From contig JAOSKE010000002.1 in the NCBI GenBank assembly GCA_027493775.1, positions 248,001 to 312,000 on the forward strand: a stretch of DNA of 64,000 bases, read 5' to 3'. Under the pieces are notes generated by a model, which saw only the letters and a list, made by a program, of their open reading frames with translations, searched no databases and had not been told where the DNA came from. Below, piece by piece: positions 58,900-64,000 of this stretch. Made by a program: the position numbers and the translations under genes. Within the stretch, counting starts at the first letter, position 1, and every line of letters begins with the position of its first letter. Origin of the DNA: Kiritimatiellia bacterium. GTDB taxonomy: Bacteria > Verrucomicrobiota > Kiritimatiellia > CAIVKH01.

Positions 58900-59963
58900 A
58901 TGCGCTTGTTCCACTTTATTGCAGCCGCCCTTCTGCTCGGAGCCACAACCTTTTCCGCTTCGGCAAAAATCGAAACGTTGTCCGCAACACCGTACAGGGG
59001 CGCGATCACACTAAACGCCGCAAACGGCGCGACACTTTTTGAGGACAACGCCGACGCCATCGGCTATCCCGCCAGTTCGTTAAAATTGATGACCCTACTG
59101 ATCATCGTCGAAAAAGTGGAGTCGGGCGCAATCCGGCTCGGTGACCGGGTAATTGTGACTGCGGAGGCCGCAAAGATGGGCGGGTCTCAGGTCTATCTTA
59201 AAGAGAAGGAAACTTTTGCCGTGGACGAGCTGCTCGACGCGCTGATGATTCAGTCTGCGAATGATGCGGCTGTCGCCCTCGCCATCCATGTCGCCGGATC
59301 GCGCGATGCGTTCGTTCGGTTGATGAATGAAAAGGCGAAGGCGCTCGGAATGAAAAACACACATTTCGTCAGCCCGCACGGACTCCCCCTTCCTCAGATC
59401 AGGCCCCCGACACAACCACAGCGCGCGACCTCGGACTCCTCGGCCTCGAACTCGCAAAACATCCGCTGATCTTCCGCTACACCTCCACCAAGGTTCGGGG
59501 TTTCCGCAACAACACCTTCGAAATGCGTAATCACAACAAGCTGCTCGGCACCGTGGATGGAGTGGACGGCTTCAAGACCGGCTATTTCAACGCTGCTGGC
59601 TATACCATCGTTGCCACTGCGCAACGCGAGGGCGGGCGTATCATCGCCGTGGTGCTCGGAAGCGAAAACCGCAACGTGCGCGACCAGAAAGCAACAGAGC
59701 TTCTCGCCGCTGGCTTTCTCGCCGTACCGCGCCCGGCAGTAGTTGAAACAATTGTGGAGCCGCCCGTAACCAATGCGCCCTCCACCAAGACGGAAATGCT
59801 CAACACCCTCGCCTTGACGGAAGAAGACACGCCTGAATTGCCGAAACAAAGCGATGGAGGGTGGTGGAAAATCGCGGCGGGTATCGTCGCTGGCGCAATA
59901 CTCGCCCTCGTCATCGTCATCGTCCGATTTTTGAAAAAGCCGACTGATCTTAAAAGGATCTGA
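58900..59963 (+). CDS. D-alanyl-D-alanine carboxypeptidase (peptidase S11), frameshifted
   Basis: About 354 residues after correction. Signal peptide (FIAAALLLGATTFSASA), SxxK as SSLK (Ser59, Lys62), SxN as SANDA at Ser119, and KTG as FKTGYFNAAG near residue 226 form the penicillin-binding active site. A C-terminal membrane anchor (IAAGIVAGAILALVIVIV) would hold it in the inner membrane, facing the periplasm. It trims the terminal D-Ala from peptidoglycan stems. The lost C in the C5 run 59385-59389 breaks it; with six C the sequence reads HGLPPSSDQAPDTTT. ATG 58900 has a GGAGAA site. Confidence 0.9.
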
Positions 59964-60007
59964 TTCGGCGTTAGCCGCGACGCAGCAAACGAAACGCTTG
60001 TCGGCGG

Positions 60008-60247
60008 CTAAGCAGGCGGCGCGTCGCCTTCCGCGGCTGATTGCAAATCGCGAAGGACCTCTTCGGCTTCATCGAATTGCGTGTCGTCACCAACCCAAAG
60101 CTCCGGCCAGATTTCTACCGGAGGCAGTTCTCCGAGCGCAACGCCCAACGCTTCGTTCTTCACGATGAAAGGAATTTCGCGCGAAGTCAGCTCCGCGCGA
60201 AGGATGGACATAATCACGGGATCGTTGCCGGTCCAAAGTAGCTTCAT
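60008..60247 (-). CDS. DUF2007-like small protein
   Basis: 79 residues. VIMSILRAELTSREIPFIVKNEALG resembles the N-terminal half of DUF2007 (putative signal-transducing) proteins, which have an ATP-cone-like fold, followed by PEIWVG-type strand (ELWVGDDTQFDEAEEVL). Role unknown. It is separated from the next gene on the same strand by 25 bp. Confidence 0.7.
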   Translation of the reverse strand: MKLLWTGNDPVIMSILRAELTSREIPFIVKNEALGVALGELPPVEIWPELWVGDDTQFDEAEEVLRDLQSAAEGDAPPA

Positions 60248-60272
60248 ACTTTAAAGCTACACCAGAAGCGGC

Positions 60273-61112
60273 CTAATCTCCAGTATTGAGCAGTCCCTTG
60301 AACGCGTTCTTGAGGTTTTTCCCGAGATTCTTCACTTCCTCTTGAAAATTCTTGTCTTCGATCGCCGCCTTCAGATTGTCCCCCACCCCGGTGAACAACT
60401 GAGAAACGACACTCTGCATCACGCCCCCCACGAGCAACGCTCCGATCTCCTCGCCACTGCGGATATTTTCTCCCTCCCGCTCAAGATTCAAATTGAACTC
60501 ACTCACCGCCGGTTCGCTTCGCCCCCGATAGTCGTGATACTCCACCGAGCCAATCTTCAGCGCGAGCCGGTCAATTTTGAACGGACGCTCTTTTGCCGGC
60601 GGCGCGGGTTTGGGCGCAGACCGTGAGGAAGTTTCGGACGAGGAGATTGCGGTCGCCTCCGAAGCCGTCATACCACCCGCCACCGATTCTGTTTCAGGAG
60701 CGGCGGCGGAGGTGGATTCGATCCGCTCTTTCTTCGCATTTTTTCCCGACAACTGCTCAAGATTTGTCTCCCCCTCGGCATTGCGAACGAGAACGATGCG
60801 TGGCACATCAAGCGTCAGCTCCTTCAAATGCGTCTCACCGCGAAGGAGCGACCAAGGGTCTAGGGTCATTGCCGCGTTTTGAATTACAAACGCAACAGGC
60901 TCTGGAAAATTCGGTGGATTGCGCACCTGAATGTCCTCCATTTCAACCCGGCTCTTCCACAGGCTGGCATTCAACTTGCCGATTTCGACATCGAAACCGG
61001 TCTGTTCCACAAAAACCCGACGGGCCGCCGCCTTGAGCAACCGATCCTGGGCAAGCAGCCCCACCACGATAAGCGCCACAACAACCACGCCCACAAGTTT
61101 CAGAATTTTCAT
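60273..61112 (-). CDS. AsmA-like inner-membrane-anchored protein
   Basis: 279 residues. An N-terminal membrane helix (LVGVVVVALIVVGLLAQ) is followed by VFVEQTGFDVEIGKLNASLW, the AsmA/DUF748-type start, a Ser/Ala-rich low-complexity linker (TASEATAISSSETSSRS), and a second beta region (KIGSVEYHDYRGRSEPAV). AsmA proteins are implicated in lipid movement or outer-membrane assembly in the periplasm. Shorter than typical AsmA (over 600 residues). Confidence 0.7.
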   Translation of the reverse strand: MKILKLVGVVVVALIVVGLLAQDRLLKAAARRVFVEQTGFDVEIGKLNASLWKSRVEMEDIQVRNPPNFPEPVAFVIQNAAMTLDPWSLLRGETHLKELTLDVPRIVLVRNAEGETNLEQLSGKNAKKERIESTSAAAPETESVAGGMTASEATAISSSETSSRSAPKPAPPAKERPFKIDRLALKIGSVEYHDYRGRSEPAVSEFNLNLEREGENIRSGEEIGALLVGGVMQSVVSQLFTGVGDNLKAAIEDKNFQEEVKNLGKNLKNAFKGLLNTGD

Positions 61113-61213
61113 GCGCGGCAGAGTAATCGCTGTGCGGGAAATTCACAAACGCGATTTCACCCGCGCTTCCACCTTGAGAACGAAAGCAAAATGGCGTAGG
61201 CTTGCTTCCGGTT

Positions 61214-61645
61214 ATGCAGCGCAGTTTTATTTTTCAATGGAGCCAGTTGCAACGCAAGCTGGCGAGCATCGAAGAGGCGGGGCGCTCCTATGGCGGCGCA
61301 CGCGCTTGGTTGCCCAACGTGGATGTATTCGAAAGCGCCAGCGACCTGCTGGTGCGACTCGAGCTCGCGGGCATCACACCGGATGCGGTGGAAATTCAAA
61401 CAGATGAATCAACGCTGACAATACGAGGTGCGCGGCGCGATCCGCAGAGCAGCGAAACGGCGGCGGGCTACCGCTTCCGACAAATGGAAATCGAGTTCGG
61501 CCCGTTCGAGCGCGTCATTACCCTGCCCTTCGCAGTGGATGGGTCACAGGCACGCGCGACATACAACCAGGGCATTTTAAGCATCCGCATCCCCCGTGCG
61601 CCGAATCCACAAGCTGTTCGCATCCGCATCCAGGTGGGAAGCTGA
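61214..61645 (+). CDS. Hsp20/alpha-crystallin family small heat shock protein
   Basis: 143 residues. The alpha-crystallin domain starts at WLPNVDVFESASDLLVRLELAG, continues with AVEIQTDESTLTIRGARR and ends with the ATYNQGILSIRIP strand, which bears the usual A-x-x-x-x-G-V/I-L signature. It holds unfolding proteins for refolding. ATG 61214 preferred over an upstream one at 61202. 1 bp separates it from lon, so the two are probably in one heat-responsive operon. Confidence 0.9.
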   Translation: MQRSFIFQWSQLQRKLASIEEAGRSYGGARAWLPNVDVFESASDLLVRLELAGITPDAVEIQTDESTLTIRGARRDPQSSETAAGYRFRQMEIEFGPFERVITLPFAVDGSQARATYNQGILSIRIPRAPNPQAVRIRIQVGS

Positions 61646-61646
61646 T

Positions 61647-64000
61647 ATGCCGGACAGCCCAAAGAAAAAAGGCGTGAAATCCACGCCGCCCTCAAAAACT
61701 CCGCCGCCGGCCCTGACAGATGAGGACATTTTACCGCCTGTTTTGCCGATATTGCCGCTCGGCGACATAGTCATCTTCCCCGGAATGATCGCGCCGCTGG
61801 TGGCGAACACGCAACGGTCCATCAAGCTCATTGACGATGTCGGCGCATCCAGCCGGTTTCTGATCTGCTCGCTACAAATAGACCGTTCCGTGCCGGATGA
61901 TCGCGTGCCACTTGACGGGGTGATGAAGCACGGCTGCGTTTGCCGCCTTCTGAAAATGCTCCGCTTCCCTGACGACACGGTTCGCGTGCTGCTGCAAGGT
62001 GTCTCCCGCTGCCAGTTGGAAGGAATCGGCGAAGAAGGGCCGTATTTGCGCAGCCGCTACGTTATCCGGGACGACCTCGTGGAAGACTCCATTGAAATCG
62101 CGGCGCTCGCGCGAAACGCTTCCACCGGCTTTCAAGAAATCATCACCATGTCCCCCACGCTGCCGGATGAATTGAAAGTGGCAGTGGTGAACATTGACGA
62201 TCCGGGGCGGCTAACCGACCTGATCGCAGCCCATTTGAACCTACCCTTGGACGAGCGCCAGAAGTTACTAGAGGACAATCGGCCACTCGAACGCTTGAAG
62301 CGTCTTGCCCCGCTCCTGAATCGCGAGCGCGAAGTCCTGCGCGTGGGGAACGAAATTCAGTCGCAGGTCAGTCAGACTTTTTCAAAGACACAGCGCGACT
62401 TCTTCCTGCGCGAGCAAATCAAGGCGATCAAAAAAGAGTTGGGCGAAACCGACCAGCAGCAGATTGATAACAACGAATTGGAAGAAAAGATCAAGAAGGC
62501 GAAAATGCCCGCTGACGTCGAAAAAGTCGCGCGCAAGGAAATGGAGCGCCTCGCCGCCATCCCCGTCGCCTCCCCCGAACACGGAGTCATCCGAACCTAT
62601 CTCGACATTTTGTGCGAACTGCCGTGGGCGGTAACGACCGAGGATCACCTCGACATCGCAGCCGCTGCGCGGACGCTCAACAGAGACCACTACGATTTGG
62701 AGAAGGTTAAGGATCGAATTCTTGAATACCTCTCCGTCTTAAAATTAAAGCGCGATATGAAGGGGCCGATCCTGTGCTTTGTCGGGCCACCGGGCGTCGG
62801 AAAAACCTCGCTGGGCCAATCCATCGCGCGCGCGTTGGGCCGCGAGTTCATCCGTATATCGCTCGGCGGAATGCGCGATGAGGCCGAAATCCGCGGGCAT
62901 CGCCGCACCTATATCGGCTCAATGCCGGGGCGCATCATTCAAAGCCTGCGCAAGGCCGGAACGCGCAATCCGGTGTTTATGCTGGACGAAATTGACAAGC
63001 TCGGCGCGGATTTTCGCGGCGATCCGGCGGCGGCGCTTCTCGAGGTGCTCGATCCGGCACAGAACAATACGTTCACGGATCACTATCTCGACGCGCCGTT
63101 CGATCTGTCGCAAATCCTCTTCATCGCAACCGGCAACATTGTGGACACCATGCCGCCGCCGCTGCGGGATCGCATGGAGATCATCGAGCTACCCGGCTAT
63201 ACGCAACAGGAAAAGTTGTTCATTGCAACCAAACACCTCCTCCCGCGACAGATTGCAAATCATGGGTTGAAGCGCGGTCAAATCACGATTCAGAGAGCGA
63301 CGCTGGAACAAGTCATCGCCGCGTATACGCGCGAGGCCGGGGTGCGAAATCTCGACCGCGAAATCGCCAATCTCTGCCGCAAGGCTGCGCGCAAAATTGC
63401 GGAAGGGCGCGCTCGCTCTGTGAACGTGACTCCGAAACTGCTGCGCGAATGGCTCAGGCCCATCCGCTTTGAATCGGAAACCGCAGAAAAACGTACGACG
63501 CCAGGCGTGGTCACGGGCCTCGCGTGGACTTCGACGGGCGGCGACATTCTTTTCATCGAAGCGACCAAGATGCCAGGCAAAGGGAATCTCATCTTGACCG
63601 GATCGCTAGGCGACGTGATGAAAGAATCGGCTCGCGCAGCGCTGAGCTATGTTCGCACACATGCCGCAGAGTGGAAATTGAACCCACACTTCGCGGACGA
63701 CACAGATTTTCACATCCACGTCCCGGCTGGCGCGATTCCGAAAGATGGCCCATCGGCTGGCGTCGCGATGCTCGCTGCGATTGTCTCCCTTGTGACGGGA
63801 AAGCCCGTTCCCTCGCACGTTGCGATGACGGGAGAAATTACGCTGCGCGGACGCATTATGCCGGTTGGCGGTATTAAGGAAAAGGTGCTTGCGGCCAGTC
63901 GAGCGGGAATCACGACCATCGTGCTGCCGACCTCAAATCGGCGACACCTGCTCGATGTGCCCGCGGAAGTGCGCAAGAAAATCACCTTTCACTTCGCGCA
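61647..64000 (+). CDS. lon: ATP-dependent protease La (Lon), 3' end beyond the window
   Basis: About 784 residues are visible and the frame is open at the window end. The N-terminal LAN domain begins PPVLPILPLGDIVIFPGMIAP; the coiled middle has FFLREQIKAIKKELG; the AAA+ module has Walker A GPPGVGKTS at residues 380-388 and Walker B VFMLDEIDKLG; the protease domain has the catalytic Ser703 in KDGPSAGVAM and the Lys in GGIKEK (744-746). It degrades misfolded and regulatory proteins, including type II antitoxins such as the VapB-like protein here. The gene is nearly complete and shows no frameshift. Confidence 0.97.
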   Translation, partial: MPDSPKKKGVKSTPPSKTPPPALTDEDILPPVLPILPLGDIVIFPGMIAPLVANTQRSIKLIDDVGASSRFLICSLQIDRSVPDDRVPLDGVMKHGCVCRLLKMLRFPDDTVRVLLQGVSRCQLEGIGEEGPYLRSRYVIRDDLVEDSIEIAALARNASTGFQEIITMSPTLPDELKVAVVNIDDPGRLTDLIAAHLNLPLDERQKLLEDNRPLERLKRLAPLLNREREVLRVGNEIQSQVSQTFSKTQRDFFLREQIKAIKKELGETDQQQIDNNELEEKIKKAKMPADVEKVARKEMERLAAIPVASPEHGVIRTYLDILCELPWAVTTEDHLDIAAAARTLNRDHYDLEKVKDRILEYLSVLKLKRDMKGPILCFVGPPGVGKTSLGQSIARALGREFIRISLGGMRDEAEIRGHRRTYIGSMPGRIIQSLRKAGTRNPVFMLDEIDKLGADFRGDPAAALLEVLDPAQNNTFTDHYLDAPFDLSQILFIATGNIVDTMPPPLRDRMEIIELPGYTQQEKLFIATKHLLPRQIANHGLKRGQITIQRATLEQVIAAYTREAGVRNLDREIANLCRKAARKIAEGRARSVNVTPKLLREWLRPIRFESETAEKRTTPGVVTGLAWTSTGGDILFIEATKMPGKGNLILTGSLGDVMKESARAALSYVRTHAAEWKLNPHFADDTDFHIHVPAGAIPKDGPSAGVAMLAAIVSLVTGKPVPSHVAMTGEITLRGRIMPVGGIKEKVLAASRAGITTIVLPTSNRRHLLDVPAEVRKKITFHFA

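Overview
The window looks like a chromosomal contig from a GC-rich, Gram-negative PVC-type bacterium, most likely the Kiritimatiellota/Verrucomicrobiota group. This is inferred from gene content, not from a marker tree. The pointers are an exosortase/EpsI/TIGR03790 exopolysaccharide locus, a DUF1573-rhodanese-MauE operon, GTP-dependent PEP carboxykinase, secreted proteins with DxDGDG repeats, Rhs fragments and a REP-associated transposase.

Layout. 1-10.6 kb: envelope polysaccharide cluster (end of a membrane protein, a GT9-GT4 fusion, a second glycosyltransferase, an epimerase, an exosortase homologue, an EpsI-type partner, a WbaP-type sugar transferase and a TIGR03790 protein). 10.6-12.7 kb: succinyl-CoA ligase sucCD. 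12.9-15.8 kb: small accessory island (VapBC-like pair, Dam-type methylase, GNAT). 15.9-23.9 kb: MFS transporters, ApbE-like protein, secreted GH13 enzyme, UvrC. 24-30.4 kb: TilS, DUF502, RecO, a membrane protein and GlgX. 30.4-35.2 kb: DUF212, a Zn/Mn ABC transporter, MetF and a DtxR regulator with a visible promoter and operator. 35.3-39.8 kb: DUF1573/rhodanese/MauE operon, Nudix hydrolase, Na/Pi cotransporter. 39.8-42.7 kb: the most striking part, seven tandem units of about 379 bp downstream of a tRNA-Leu(UAA) gene, each carrying a 90-aa GIY-YIG nuclease ORF and a 3' half of the same tRNA. 42.8-45.3 kb: HAD hydrolase and PEPCK. 45.7-50.4 kb: three truncated Rhs modules with candidate immunity genes, one interrupted by a RAYT element. 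50.5-55.3 kb: a large secreted repeat protein and a companion. 55.5-64 kb: SWIM-SNF2 helicase, D-Ala-D-Ala carboxypeptidase, small proteins, Hsp20 and Lon (runs off the end).

In the array, each tRNA half begins at the anticodon loop and is preceded by a 30-bp double palindrome placed exactly between anticodon positions 34 and 35. A second, degenerate tRNA-Leu-like sequence just upstream carries a related 30-bp double palindrome at the same place. This suggests an element family that targets the tRNA-Leu anticodon.

About nineteen genes or gene positions are broken by indels, most of them in homopolymers, including housekeeping genes such as sucC and uvrC. These are more likely sequencing or assembly errors than true pseudogenes, and I give full corrected extents for them.
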